Assembly (NCBI GenBank): GCA_963765265.1
Contig: CAVXVN010000014.1
Span: 1-64,000 of the forward strand
Source of the DNA: Bacillus_BD sp963765265
Lineage (GTDB): Bacteria; Bacillota; Bacilli; Bacillales; Cytobacillaceae
Length of the DNA stretch: 64,000 bases
Reading direction: 5' to 3'
This document shows positions 8,840-17,614 of this stretch, piece after piece. The translations under genes were made by a program, and so were the position numbers. Every line of letters starts with the position of its first letter. Position 1 is the stretch's first letter. The notes under the pieces were generated by a model. It had not been told where the DNA came from. It saw only the letters and a list, made by a program, of their open reading frames with translations, and made no database searches.

Positions 8840-9616
8840 TCACTTTATTTGTGCAATATGATCTGTTTTGATTGTTAATAGATCCTTACTTGTTTTGTTA
8901 GTTGCTTCAATATAATTCTTAACTAAGTAATATCCAACACAGTAGCCTAACATTTTTGGATAAAAACGTAGTCCATATAATATGGTTTGATGTTTACGGT
9001 CATTTTTTAGAATATTTCTATTTGGAAGCACTGAGTGATTCCACATTTTTTTTAGCTCTTCATTGGAATAATACGATGTCCAAGTAGCTAAAAATTCTTC
9101 ACCCAATCTTTCACGTACTGCATTTTCAGCTAATCCTTCTAAGATGATTGAGTCCAGTAATACGTAATCCTCTTCACTTTTTTGAAACTTGGATAACCGA
9201 CAAACATGGTTATACTCATGTGTAAACAATGCCCTTAGTTCTTTTTCCGTGTTATCCTCTGAAATAAATAAAAATAGTTTATCCTTAAAGGCTAAACCTG
9301 ATTTTCCGTTAAAATCCTGTTTTAATTTTCGGTTGTTCTTATCTGATGGAAAAATAAAGATAGGGATATTTGGTCCTTCCCACACTTTTTGAAGTCGTAG
9401 TTTTTCCTTTTGTACAATTTCCCATACTTTATTTTTTTGTAATTTATTCACTACCTCGTGTCCGTTCCTCAAAGGATGATACATTCCATGTTGAGTTAAG
9501 TGATCGTAGATTTCGAAAGCTAATGCACCATCAAAGTGTTCTTTTAACTTTTCACATATTTCAATTGGTTTATGATAGGAATCGTGTAACCATTTATCCG
9601 TTCTAATCACGCCCAT
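8840..9616 (-). CDS. yjaZ: DUF2268 putative zinc peptidase (YjaZ-like)
   Basis: 258 residues. The gluzincin motif HEYNH (HExxH) is in RALFTHEYNHVCRL, and the third ligand is likely the Glu in ILEGLAENAV about 25 residues later. This is the architecture of DUF2268 proteins such as B. subtilis YjaZ, predicted Zn-dependent proteases. No signal peptide, so cytoplasmic. The start is ATG 9616 with AGGAG at eight bases; the upstream 15 codons lack a site. Confidence 0.8.
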   Translation of the reverse strand: MGVIRTDKWLHDSYHKPIEICEKLKEHFDGALAFEIYDHLTQHGMYHPLRNGHEVVNKLQKNKVWEIVQKEKLRLQKVWEGPNIPIFIFPSDKNNRKLKQDFNGKSGLAFKDKLFLFISEDNTEKELRALFTHEYNHVCRLSKFQKSEEDYVLLDSIILEGLAENAVRERLGEEFLATWTSYYSNEELKKMWNHSVLPNRNILKNDRKHQTILYGLRFYPKMLGYCVGYYLVKNYIEATNKTSKDLLTIKTDHIAQIK

Positions 9617-9840
9617 ATCAGCACTCCTAACTATACATTTTGTTAAAAATACATTATTCACTTATCGTATAAACGTTCCAAAACACCTCTTTCTTTACCT
9701 TTTCGATTCTTTAAAAACAATTTTTACTAGGTTTCTATCTTTATCTCTAATAGGCTTTTAAAAGTTCATCTGTGTTTGTAAGAGTATCGTGAACAAATCT
9801 GATCCCATTATCATAAAATAATGTACAATTTCTAAAAAGG

Positions 9841-10566
9841 ATGGGACTGAATTTGAATTACACTTATCTTGATTGTTTAGCAGTATTTGGAGTTGGAGGT
9901 GCTCATCCTGGAGGTCTTCAACTAACAAAAGAACTTTTATCAAGGGAAAAAATAGATGAAACAAAGTCGATTCTTGATGCTGGATGTGGAACAGGACAAA
10001 CCTCTGCATATATAGCAAAACAGTACCGATGCAATGTTACTTCCTTAGATTGTAATAAAATGATGTTAGATAAGGCTAAACAAAGATTTTCATCCTTACA
10101 TTTGCCTATCGAAGTTAAGCAAGGAAGCACTGAAAATCTTCCTTTTGATGAGGGTGTATTTGATATGATTCTTTCAGAATCAGTCATATCCTTTACAGAT
10201 GTTTCCTTAACCATTCCTGAATTTAAAAGAGTATTAAAGCCAAATGGTGTATTGCTTGCAATTGAAATGGTACTTGAAAAATCACTTTCTGAAGAGGAAT
10301 TGAAACCAATCGTTAATTTTTATGGAGTTTCTCAATTACTAACTGAAAAGGAATGGTATAACTTTTTCGAAAGAGCCAGTTTTAAACAAATTAGTGTAGA
10401 GAAATTTAAACTTCAGGTTGATGAAAATGACGTACAAAATGCTACTGATTTTTCACTTTCGGAGAATATAGATGATAAATTATCCGAAATTTTTGAAAAG
10501 CACATGCACTTCACAACAGTCTATAAGGATATACTAGGTTTTCGACTATTCCGATGTTGTATTTGA
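9841..10566 (+). CDS. Class I SAM-dependent methyltransferase
   Basis: 241 residues. Motif I is ILDAGCGTGQTSAYIAK, motif II includes NVTSLDCNKMMLDKA, and motif IV is FDMILSESVISF followed by KRVLKPNGVLLAIEMVL. A Methyltransf_11-type Rossmann fold, with unknown substrate. The ribosome site is weak (AAAAAGG just before the ATG), and a TTG six codons in could be the true start. Confidence 0.82.
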   Translation: MGLNLNYTYLDCLAVFGVGGAHPGGLQLTKELLSREKIDETKSILDAGCGTGQTSAYIAKQYRCNVTSLDCNKMMLDKAKQRFSSLHLPIEVKQGSTENLPFDEGVFDMILSESVISFTDVSLTIPEFKRVLKPNGVLLAIEMVLEKSLSEEELKPIVNFYGVSQLLTEKEWYNFFERASFKQISVEKFKLQVDENDVQNATDFSLSENIDDKLSEIFEKHMHFTTVYKDILGFRLFRCCI

Positions 10567-10689
10567 ATTGTTCAAGTCATACAATTTCGGCTCCTTTCAA
10601 AGCATTATTAGAGATTGACTGTTAAATCTTGAATTTTGTGGTTAGAACCTGATATTTTTTTCTATTTTCGGGAGGAGATGCAAAGGTAG

Positions 10690-11139
10690 ATGACAATCAG
10701 AAAGGCTACTTATAGTGAGATCCAACAAATATTGAATCATTCTTTAGATGTATTAAAAGAAGCAACCATGGGGTATGTTGAAGTGAGGCGAGAGATAGCA
10801 TTTCAAATGGTCTCTCCATTTTTGTCTGATGGTGGATATTACCTTGTTTATATGAAGAATCATGTTATCCAGGGATGGATTGGTGTAGGAAGGACAATTG
10901 ACTTCCATTCTGAGGAAATGATTGGGATTATTCCGGAAATTTATGTTCTACCAGAATATCGTAAACAGGGAGTAGCAAAAAAATTATGTGAGGAAGCGCT
11001 TAGGCAATTGAAAGAAAAGAGGTATAAAAAGGTTCAATTGAATGTATTTTCAGGAAACCATGCGAAACATCTTTATCAAAATCTTGGTTTTCAAGAAGTT
11101 TCTACATTAATGGAAAAAAAATTAGATCTTGATATCTAG
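10690..11139 (+). CDS. GNAT family N-acetyltransferase
   Basis: 149 residues. GIIPEIYVLPEYRKQGVAKK is the acetyl-CoA binding loop, and VFSGNHAKHLYQNLGFQEVS is the closing GNAT segment. The fold resembles aminoglycoside and peptide acetyltransferases, but the substrate is not evident. GGGAGGAG lies 14 bases upstream, with a nearer AAGG. Confidence 0.85.
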   Translation: MTIRKATYSEIQQILNHSLDVLKEATMGYVEVRREIAFQMVSPFLSDGGYYLVYMKNHVIQGWIGVGRTIDFHSEEMIGIIPEIYVLPEYRKQGVAKKLCEEALRQLKEKRYKKVQLNVFSGNHAKHLYQNLGFQEVSTLMEKKLDLDI

Positions 11140-11421
11140 CCAGTTAAGGATTGTGTATAATTCTCGGTGGGAACCATTCAGCTACCTGAATTACAAAAAG
11201 TTTTACTAGTCCTTAAAATTTTTCAATTTCTTTTACGATTAAATGCAATATGAGTAGCTGCATTAGGTGACATTCGATGAAGTGCACAACAAGAGTTTCA
11301 TATTTTCTATTTTATCTAATAAGGACCATTTGCCAAAAGCAAATGGTTACCTTCTTCCTCGGATAATCATTCAAGAATTTAAGGTTGCTTCAGCAACCGT
11401 CAAGCAGGCTCGATGCCTGCT

Positions 11422-11676
11422 TTAATCAAGAAAAAACGCCCGTTTTTTTCTTGATTGCGTAAACGGAACCAACTGAAGAAGATCCAACCGCTTCCCCTTT
11501 CTTTTATTGATCATTTCCTCAAGTGCTTTTTCTGCATCCCTTACATGTTCAAAATAATCACTTTTTCGATCATATGGCATTGGAATTCCGTCTTCACCGG
11601 TTATTTCTCTCCCTAAATAATAACCGGCTGCGAATTTCATCACCTTTAAATCACTAAATCTTGCATTCTCGTTCAT
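11422..11676 (-). CDS. Hypothetical mobile-element-type protein
   Basis: 84 residues beginning MNENARFSDLKVMKFAAGYY, then RKSDYFEHVRDAEKALEEMI. AAAGGAG lies nine bases before the ATG. No function recognised. It follows a radC fragment, as such genes do in integrated elements. Its last codons run into the perfect hairpin at 11425-11455, so the natural 3' end may have been replaced. Confidence 0.6.
   Translation of the reverse strand: MNENARFSDLKVMKFAAGYYLGREITGEDGIPMPYDRKSDYFEHVRDAEKALEEMINKRKGKRLDLLQLVPFTQSRKKRAFFLD
11425..11455. terminator. Terminator hairpin overlapping a gene end
   Basis: ATCAAGAAAAAA / TTTTTTTCTTGAT with loop cgcccg. Preceded by further small inverted repeats (GGTTGC/GCAACC and AAGCAGGC/GCCTGCTT, 11383-11422). 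Confidence 0.6.
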
Positions 11677-11732
11677 TTTACTTTTCTCCTTTCAAGCAAA
11701 AGGGCTTTTCCCCTTTGCTCGTTCTTCTTTTT

Positions 11733-11876
11733 TTATAGATACCCTTTTTCTTTTAAGCTAACATTTTTTCCTGTATGAGTGACAATCACATGGTCAAGAA
11801 CTTCAATTCCAATAATTTTTCCGGCCTCTGCTAGTCTCTTAGTCACTTCTATATCTTCCCTACTCGGTGTGGGGTC
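11733..11876 (-). pseudogene. radC (JAB-domain) 3' fragment
   Basis: The minus strand reads DPTPSREDIEVTKRLAEAGK, then IIGIEVLDHVIVTHTGK and VSLKEKGYL before a stop. This is the C-terminal third of RadC, including the D after the HxHPSG metal-binding motif that has been lost. RadC-type JAB proteins are common on plasmids, ICEs and prophages. The 5' part is absent at 11877, where unrelated A/T-rich sequence starts. Confidence 0.8.
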
Positions 11877-11988
11877 TTATCAAGAGTAAAGTGTTAAAAA
11901 TATTATAAAATCAATTTCTTCACTTTAACTACATGTCTTTAAAGAGACCAACATATCGTATCTTTAACATAAAACTGGCTCTAAAATT

Positions 11989-12027
11989 GAAATAAGCGCT
12001 GATCCTTACTGCAGGAAAGCGCCCTTT
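11989..12027. repeat. Interspersed hairpin repeat, copy 2
   Basis: GAAATAAGCGCTGATCCTTA with degenerate second half gcaggaaagcgccc; same family as 553-590. Confidence 0.7.
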
Positions 12028-12044
12028 AATTGAGTATATACAGA

Positions 12045-12506
12045 TTAGGTTAGTTCTTTCATATAGCTTGTAACATTTGCCAAGCAACAACTACCTTGAG
12101 GGTTGTTTACATCACAACCACACCGATTTTCCTTTATGTTCTCTCGAATATGTTCTACTGGATTCGGAGTAAGACCTTTTTCTACATATTCTTTTATTTT
12201 TTCTTTTGTCCAATCAAAACAATAACAAATCGGTGTAATAGGCGAGTCATTTTTTTGATGAACAGCTACCTTTATGTCAGATACAAGATACACTTTATTA
12301 TTCGAATCAAAATAGACTACTTCACAATCTTTGGTTGAACAAAAATAGTGATTTTCTTTAGCATTTAATGTTTCTAATGCAGATGGTTTAAGCATTGATT
12401 TTAATGTTATCAACTTTACATTTTTAGATTTATTTTTACAAAATGGACACTTTATAATAGTTTCATTTTTAATTTCTTTAATGTTATTACAACAATCTGA
12501 CATCAT
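12045..12506 (-). CDS. CopZ-like Cys-rich Fe-S metallochaperone
   Basis: 153 residues. An N-terminal zinc-type CPFCKNKS pair and a middle FCSTKDCEVVYF match the CopZ zinc-binding domain. The C-terminal CYCFDWTKEKI and RCGCDVNNPQGSCCL fit a BFD-like [2Fe-2S] fold. Known for CopZ N-terminal domains and for the 'iron-sulfur metallochaperone' of mercury cassettes; likely handles Hg or Cu in the cytoplasm. It lies 42 bases after merR and is probably co-transcribed. No merA, merT or copA follows, so the cassette is incomplete. Confidence 0.75.
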   Translation of the reverse strand: MMSDCCNNIKEIKNETIIKCPFCKNKSKNVKLITLKSMLKPSALETLNAKENHYFCSTKDCEVVYFDSNNKVYLVSDIKVAVHQKNDSPITPICYCFDWTKEKIKEYVEKGLTPNPVEHIRENIKENRCGCDVNNPQGSCCLANVTSYMKELT

Positions 12507-12548
12507 TCTCCCACCTTATTTTTTATAAATATTTTTCTGCTTTCTTTT

Positions 12549-12945
12549 CTAATTCATCAGAGTTTCGATAATAGGACATTCATGTAAAGATTTTTCATCA
12601 GGACAACAATCTTTTAAATTAATTAGCCTGTGTTCAATTCTTTTTAAATCTCTAATTTTCTTCTGTACTTCATCAATTTTTTGAACAAAAAAATCATTCA
12701 TGTCCTTACATCGTTCATTGTCTTTATCAACGATTCCGAGTAATTTATTAATCTCAGCTAAGGAAAAACCTAAATCCTGCATCCGTTTAATAAACTGTAG
12801 GCGATTTACAAACTCTTCTGGATATATTCTATATCCAGCATGCGTACGAGAAGGTTCTGAAAGTAGCCCTAGCCTTTCGTAATACCTAATTGTTTCTTTA
12901 TTGACTCCACACCTCTCAGCAAGTTCGCTAATACGATATTTCCAT
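12549..12945 (-). pseudogene. merR: MerR mercury-type regulator, start codon frameshifted
   Basis: After ATG 12945 one extra G puts the frame out. From the next base the reading is KYRISELAERCGVNKETIRY, a classic MerR helix-turn-helix, continuing without interruption to 12549. Hg-binding cysteines are visible: ERCKDMNDFF, CCPDEKSLHECPIIETL. The ATG follows GAGG. As written, ATG gives only a five-codon peptide. The protein could be made only from a non-canonical start or if the extra G is an error. It would repress or activate its own operon through the palindrome at 12964-12999. Confidence 0.75.
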
Positions 12946-12963
12946 TAATTCACCTCAAATATA

Positions 12964-12999
12964 ACTATAAACCCTGTACCATAGTACAGGGTTTATAGT
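12964..12999. promoter_or_regulatory. MerR operator palindrome
   Basis: Perfect 16-bp inverted repeat ACTATAAACCCTGTAC / GTACAGGGTTTATAGT with a 4-base centre, 19 bases upstream of the merR start. MerR regulators bind such dyads between -35 and -10. Confidence 0.75.
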
Positions 13000-13044
13000 A
13001 ATTTTGAAATTATTTAATTTGCTCAATTATATGGCCCTAAAGTG

Positions 13045-13082
13045 GAAATAAGCGCTGATCCTTGCAAAAGGATAGTACCCGT
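13045..13082. repeat. Interspersed hairpin repeat, copy 3
   Basis: GAAATAAGCGCTGATCCTTG with hairpin ATCCTT-gcaa-AAGGAT; same family as 553-590 and 11989-12027. Confidence 0.75.
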
Positions 13083-13096
13083 TTGTTTAATAATAC

Positions 13097-13600
13097 TTAT
13101 AAATATAAAATCATAAAGTCTACATCAAAATAAATATTATTTTCTAACTTTAAACCTTTCTTCTCTGTACCAAAAACTTCAAATCCCAATAATGAATACA
13201 GTTTTTTTGCTGATTCATTTGTTGAAACAACCGCTAAATATACCTGTTCCAAATCTTCTATAGTTTTTGCTTTCTTTATTGCTTCTTCCATTAAAGCCTT
13301 CCCAATTCCTAAACCCCTTTTGGAGGGAGAAACATACATTGCTCCAATATGTGCTCTATGTCGTAGTTTATTTAAGTTTTCTTGATATAAGGTTATGATT
13401 CCAACTAGTTCTCCCTTATCAAAAGCTCCGTAGGTAAAAGAGGACTTCGATTGAAACTTGTTCTTCAATTCTTCAATTGATAAGTCTTTTTCTTCTCCAT
13501 AACTCGAAGCGAATGCTTCAGGTGTATTTTTTAGAGATTCAAGTCTAATACTACGATATTTTTCTGCATCTTCAAATGAATTTAAAATTATAATATCCAC
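13097..13600 (-). CDS. GNAT family N-acetyltransferase
   Basis: 167 residues. IGAMYVSPSKRGLGIGKALM is the acetyl-CoA loop, and STNESAKKLYSLLGFEVFG is the C-terminal GNAT block. The start is GTG with AAAGGAG six bases upstream. The N-terminal RLESLKNTPEAFASSYGEE pattern is common in acetyltransferases of the RimI-like or YhbS-like sort. Substrate unknown. Confidence 0.88.
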   Translation of the reverse strand: MDIIILNSFEDAEKYRSIRLESLKNTPEAFASSYGEEKDLSIEELKNKFQSKSSFTYGAFDKGELVGIITLYQENLNKLRHRAHIGAMYVSPSKRGLGIGKALMEEAIKKAKTIEDLEQVYLAVVSTNESAKKLYSLLGFEVFGTEKKGLKLENNIYFDVDFMILYL

Positions 13601-13888
13601 TATTTTCTCCTTTAAACTAATTAATCTAATATGTATTATTTTACAATAAAGTTATTACTGTTTGTTAAATTAACCTACCATTTACTTTAAGTAAATATAT
13701 TCACAATCTTTAACGCAATTTTAACATAAATATCCAATAGGAAATCAACTCTAAGCTTTAGCTTTATAATAAAGTTTGATCATTTTTGTGCTACGTTCTT
13801 AAACTAAAGAGCCCCATTGTTGAGTTATTAGTATCATTTCAATTCCGTTAGTTCTATTTTTCTTAGGAGTTTCCTAGTGTAATAAGCT
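13601..13888. other. Intergenic stretch with repeat
   Basis: No ORF with a ribosome site. It contains the repeated segment at 13769-13815. Confidence 0.5.
13769..13815. repeat. Intergenic repeat shared with 17568-17614
   Basis: The shared core CATTTTTGTGCTACG, then TTAAACTAAAG and CCCC, occurs at both sites in the same orientation with a few mismatches. The second site overlaps the start of GNAT copy B. Confidence 0.8.
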
Positions 13889-13934
13889 AAAAAACGCATG
13901 GTCTTGGATGTATTCCAAATGACCATGCGTTTAT
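13889..13934 (-). terminator. MMPL gene terminator
   Basis: AAACGCATGGTC / GACCATGCGTTT stem with a TTTTT tail on the minus strand, directly after the stop codon. Confidence 0.8.
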
Positions 13935-13935
13935 A

Positions 13936-16035
13936 TTATTTTTTATCTTTTTCAAATAGGACAATCAATGCGGGTAATAGAATACCTCGAATTAAGAATG
14001 TATCCAAAATGATTCCGACTGCTACGATAAATCCAAAGACGAATAGCAATTGGATTGGCTGAGTCATTAATACAGCGAATGTTGCAGCTAGGAGAATACC
14101 TGCGGATGAGATAACTCCACCTGTGTTGGACACTGCAATTTCTACAGCCTTTTTCACGGGATGTTTTTCACGCTCTTCCAAATATCTAGATATAAGAATA
14201 ATATTATAATCGATTCCTAGTGCAACTAAGAACACGAACGAATACAACGGAACACGATTACTAATTGTATCGATATCGAAGAACAGATTCGATAAGAACA
14301 TACCTAGACCAAGTGCAGCCAAGAAGGATAATAAAATCGTCCCCATCATGTAGATTGGCATCTTAATAGATTTCGTTAACACGATTAATAAGATAAAGAT
14401 TAATATTGTTTCCAGTACAACAATAAGGATTAGATCACGACTATTTACTGAACGATCATCCACTTGTGAGGCTGTTTCGCCTGCAAAGTATAAATCGCCT
14501 TCTGCATTGCTACCTTTAACAATACTTTCCTCATCTTCAATCATTTTTTCAAGAGCATCCATCGACTCCGTTGAATAGGGACTTTCCTCGAATGTTAATT
14601 GGAATTGTGCCGCAAGTCCATCTTCTGAAATCCCCGTAGCTCTTACAGTACTAACTAAATCTTGCTGTAATAGCTGTTCGACTAGGCTTGCTTGCGTTTC
14701 TTCTGTAATTTCACTTTCAGATTCAAACAAGACAGTTGTAGGAGCTAAATCTCCTTTTGCAAATTCATTTTCAATAATTTCATACCCTTCACGAGAAGGC
14801 ATATCATTAGGGAAAGACTTCATGGTATCGAATTCATAATTCAAATTGAACAGATTCAATGCGGAAACAACTAAAATCACTAATATGGAAACAGCAGCGA
14901 TTTTGGGTTTATTGACAACAAATGCTGCAATTTTACTCCATAAAGAGTTCGATTTTACTTCTTTCTCTCCATACTTTGGAACACGTGGCCAAAATGATTT
15001 TCGACCGAAAAGTGTAAATAATGCTGGGATTAATGTGACAGAGGCAAACATAATGACAAGCATAGTTGTACCGAAAATTGGTGCGAAATTACGATAATCT
15101 CCAAATGACGCAAAGAATAGTACAAGCATTGAGGCTAAAACTGTACCACCTGCAAAGAATACAGGAATTCCAGTCTCACGCATTGCATACTTCATAGCAT
15201 CGAATTTGGTTTCATAGTTCTTTAACTCTTCTCTGTAACGAGAAAATACAAACAATGAATAATCAATCGTTGCGGCAAACAACAAGATGGACATGATGGA
15301 TAATGACTGACTTGCTAAATCTAATCCGTTAGCACCAAGAATTCCAAGCAACTGATTTACTACTTGATACACAATAACTGCTGCTAAAAGTGGAATGAGT
15401 GCTAATAATGGAGAACGATAAATGACAATTAACAGAATTAAAATAATCCCTACTGTCGACAATATTAATACAATGTCAGCACGTTCAAATAAATTCGTTG
15501 TATCTACAGCAATTCCAGCTGGTCCTGTCATATAAACTGTTGAACCGGTTTCCTCGGTTACTATTTCACTCACCTGAGCCAAGTTCTCTTCTAAATCAGA
15601 AGTTTCTAAAGAGGTGATAAAACTTATAGGAATAACGGATGTTTTCTTATCTTCTGAGAAAAAACCTTCTAGCGCTTGAGGTGGCAAACTACTAAAAGGA
15701 ATCATTTCCTTCAAACCGTTTATATCTGCCGCCGCTACTTTATCTAAGGCTGCTCCAAGTGTTTCAATATCTATTTCTTCCTTCGACTGAAGTACAAGAA
15801 TTCCCGGCAAACTTTCTGCATCTTTAAAATGCTCATCAATATTTTCCTGAGCGATAATCGACTGTGCATCCTCAGGTAACGAAGCCACACTAGAAACTTT
15901 ATGATCGCTTGAACCTGGTGCAAATATGGTAAGAATTACTGTTAGAGCTATCCAAATACCTAAAGTAATCCACATACCTTTTCGAGTTGTAACAAAATCA
16001 GTTACTTTGCGTAGTATCTTTTTCAATAAGTCCAC
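13936..16035 (-). CDS. MMPL/RND-type membrane exporter (YdfJ-like)
   Basis: 699 residues. N-terminal helix after a basic start, a long extracytoplasmic loop (about residues 40-170), five helices, a second loop (about 395-515), then six more helices: the duplicated MMPL layout. Signature parts are FAATIDYSLFVFSRYREE and VALGIDYNIILISRYLEERE, with the proton-relay Asp in each. Probably exports lipids, peptides or drugs by proton motive force. The TetR gene directly upstream is its likely regulator. The start is GTG 16035 after AGAGGG. The first 12 codons and the leader are duplicated at 16121-16240. Confidence 0.88.
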   Translation of the reverse strand: MDLLKKILRKVTDFVTTRKGMWITLGIWIALTVILTIFAPGSSDHKVSSVASLPEDAQSIIAQENIDEHFKDAESLPGILVLQSKEEIDIETLGAALDKVAAADINGLKEMIPFSSLPPQALEGFFSEDKKTSVIPISFITSLETSDLEENLAQVSEIVTEETGSTVYMTGPAGIAVDTTNLFERADIVLILSTVGIILILLIVIYRSPLLALIPLLAAVIVYQVVNQLLGILGANGLDLASQSLSIMSILLFAATIDYSLFVFSRYREELKNYETKFDAMKYAMRETGIPVFFAGGTVLASMLVLFFASFGDYRNFAPIFGTTMLVIMFASVTLIPALFTLFGRKSFWPRVPKYGEKEVKSNSLWSKIAAFVVNKPKIAAVSILVILVVSALNLFNLNYEFDTMKSFPNDMPSREGYEIIENEFAKGDLAPTTVLFESESEITEETQASLVEQLLQQDLVSTVRATGISEDGLAAQFQLTFEESPYSTESMDALEKMIEDEESIVKGSNAEGDLYFAGETASQVDDRSVNSRDLILIVVLETILIFILLIVLTKSIKMPIYMMGTILLSFLAALGLGMFLSNLFFDIDTISNRVPLYSFVFLVALGIDYNIILISRYLEEREKHPVKKAVEIAVSNTGGVISSAGILLAATFAVLMTQPIQLLFVFGFIVAVGIILDTFLIRGILLPALIVLFEKDKK

Positions 16036-16240
16036 TTCCCTCTTCTTTTAATTAATGACACTAGCGTCACTTTGACCAAAAAAACATACCTGTCATTTAC
16101 ATTATGTGTAAAAGTGACCTGTTACTTTGCGTAGTATCTTTTTCAATAAGTCCACTTCCCTTTTCTTTTAATTAATGACAATAGTGTCACTTTGACCAAA
16201 AAAACATACCTGTCATTTACATTATGTGTAAAAGTGACCT
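16001..16240. repeat. 120-bp tandem duplication of the MMPL promoter and gene start
   Basis: 16001-16120 and 16121-16240 are direct copies with three differences. Each copy carries the first 12 codons of the exporter, its GTG start and ribosome site, a TGACANTAGYGTCA dyad and a second partial dyad around CATTTACATTATGTG. Translation from the upstream copy would give a leader of about 17 codons ending in TAA. The operator-like dyads are therefore present twice. Confidence 0.95.
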
Positions 16241-16249
16241 GTATGTCAA

Positions 16250-16825
16250 TTATTCTCTCTCAAACATCCCTTCACTTAAAATCTCTCTAATGGAAGCTAT
16301 CCATTCATCCTTAGGAATTCCAAAATGATTGGGAATAGCAATAGTTTGAAAAATCATCCCAAGAATTATAGCATCAGATAGATGACTTTTAATCACATGC
16401 TCTTTCTTCCCCTGCTCGATTAAATCCTGAAATTGTTTGTACATATCAATGTAATATGTATTTAACTGTGTCTGATTGGATGGTTCACGATTGGAAGACT
16501 TTTTAGGAATTTGATTAATAATCTCCAATATTTGATGAATCTCACTATGCCTAAAAATAAAATCAATAACTAGATAAAACTGAGTTTGAAAATCTCCACT
16601 TTTATCAAGCTCACTAAAACCTTGGAGAAAACGATTCATTTCATACATCAGAAACTCAGAAATCAATTCATCTTTGTTCTCATAATATTTATATATACTT
16701 CCTCGAGAAACCTCCATCATCGAGGCTAACTTGCTAAATGTAAAGGAATCATAGCCATCCCCAATTAACAATAACTTCGTTGCTTTAAATAACTCTTCAT
16801 CTGTAAATTTACGCTCACGTGCCAC
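16250..16825 (-). CDS. TetR family transcriptional regulator
   Basis: 191 residues. The N-terminal helix-turn-helix reads FTFSKLASMMEVSRGSIYKY plus YENKDELISEF, typical TetR. The ligand-binding domain is all-helical. It lies immediately upstream of the MMPL exporter on the same strand, and the spacer contains duplicated dyads. It likely represses the exporter until a substrate binds. Confidence 0.9.
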   Translation of the reverse strand: MARERKFTDEELFKATKLLLIGDGYDSFTFSKLASMMEVSRGSIYKYYENKDELISEFLMYEMNRFLQGFSELDKSGDFQTQFYLVIDFIFRHSEIHQILEIINQIPKKSSNREPSNQTQLNTYYIDMYKQFQDLIEQGKKEHVIKSHLSDAIILGMIFQTIAIPNHFGIPKDEWIASIREILSEGMFERE

Positions 16826-16974
16826 TCATTTCACCTCACTACAGAAATAGTATAGTACATAAGCGGAAATAGTTCACCTGTAATGTGAAAAGAAAAAGTT
16901 AAACACAACTCCTTTTCATGTCTATTTCTTTTCAAGCGATACTCCATACTATATAATCCGATGATTCAGCGCTG

Positions 16975-17001
16975 AAAAAGGCCTAGTGAACTAGGCCTTT
17001 T
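16975..17001. terminator. Terminator hairpin
   Basis: AAAAGGCCTAG / CTAGGCCTTTT with loop tgaa. It follows the MFS tail fragment on the minus strand. Confidence 0.75.
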
Positions 17002-17005
17002 CTCT

Positions 17006-17160
17006 TTACTCTGTTACGCTCTTTGTATTTATTTTATTCGTAATATAGCCAAAGCAAGTTGTCATAAACAAGACACCTACAACCATTATCATTATACTGC
17101 TCATTAAATAAGCTGAATCGATGCTCAATTGAAGGTTGGTTAAAGTTAATTTTTGAATAA
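17006..17160 (-). pseudogene. C-terminal fragment of a multi-TM transporter
   Basis: The minus strand reads LSIDSAYLMSSIMIMVVGVL then FMTTCFGYITNKINTKSVTE before a stop. This is one hydrophobic helix and a basic tail, like the last helix of a drug exporter of the DHA2/EmrB type. There is no start; upstream it is joined to GNAT copy B near 17165. Family is a tentative inference. Confidence 0.5.
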
Positions 17161-17175
17161 TGAAATTGCATCTAT

Positions 17176-17583
17176 TTAACTAACCAAATACTTATAGAAC
17201 CTTTTATCGACGTGTAACACTGGAAAGATCTCAGGTAAATCTTCAGGACCTATACTTGTAAATCCACTTTTTTCATAAAATCTATGCGCAGCTAAAAATT
17301 GTGGTGTTGTTCCGAGATAGATTGTTTTAATTGACTTTTCTCTCGCCCATTTAATTGCATTATTTAATAAAAGACTCGCAGTTTTAAATTTCGCTCCTCG
17401 GAACTCTTTATCTACAAACATCTTTCTTAATGCAACTTGATGATTACCTATATCTAAAAAACTGATTGTACCAACTACTTTATCGTCATAAAGAGCCACC
17501 CAAAAGTTCCCTTTACCAGTTTGATCAAAATGGATTCTTTCTTTATCATTTCGAATGTGGTTTTTATAAAAAAGTTTGTTCAT
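17176..17583 (-). pseudogene. GNAT acetyltransferase copy B, chimeric 5' end
   Basis: 135 residues. From residue 20 onward it matches copy A (1-437) except for one base in the shared DNA, and it supplies the C-terminus that the window edge removes from A (LPEIFPVLHVDKRFYKYLVS). Its first 19 codons do not resemble GNAT. They come from the intergenic repeat also seen near 7530 and 13769. There is no ribosome site before the ATG. The beta-1/alpha-1 part of the fold is missing, so it is probably non-functional. Confidence 0.7.
17241..17525. repeat. 285-bp direct repeat, copy B (partner 8-292)
   Basis: Same sequence as 8-292 with one mismatch. The match ends abruptly at 17525, where the frame passes into the intergenic repeat. 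Confidence 0.95.
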
Positions 17584-17614
17584 TTTTGTGCTACGATTTT
17601 AAACTAAAGCCCCC
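17568..17614. repeat. Intergenic repeat shared with 13769-13815
   Basis: CATTTTTGTGCTACG followed by TTAAACTAAAG and CCCCC, as at 13769-13815. It sits at the breakpoint of GNAT copy B. Confidence 0.8.
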
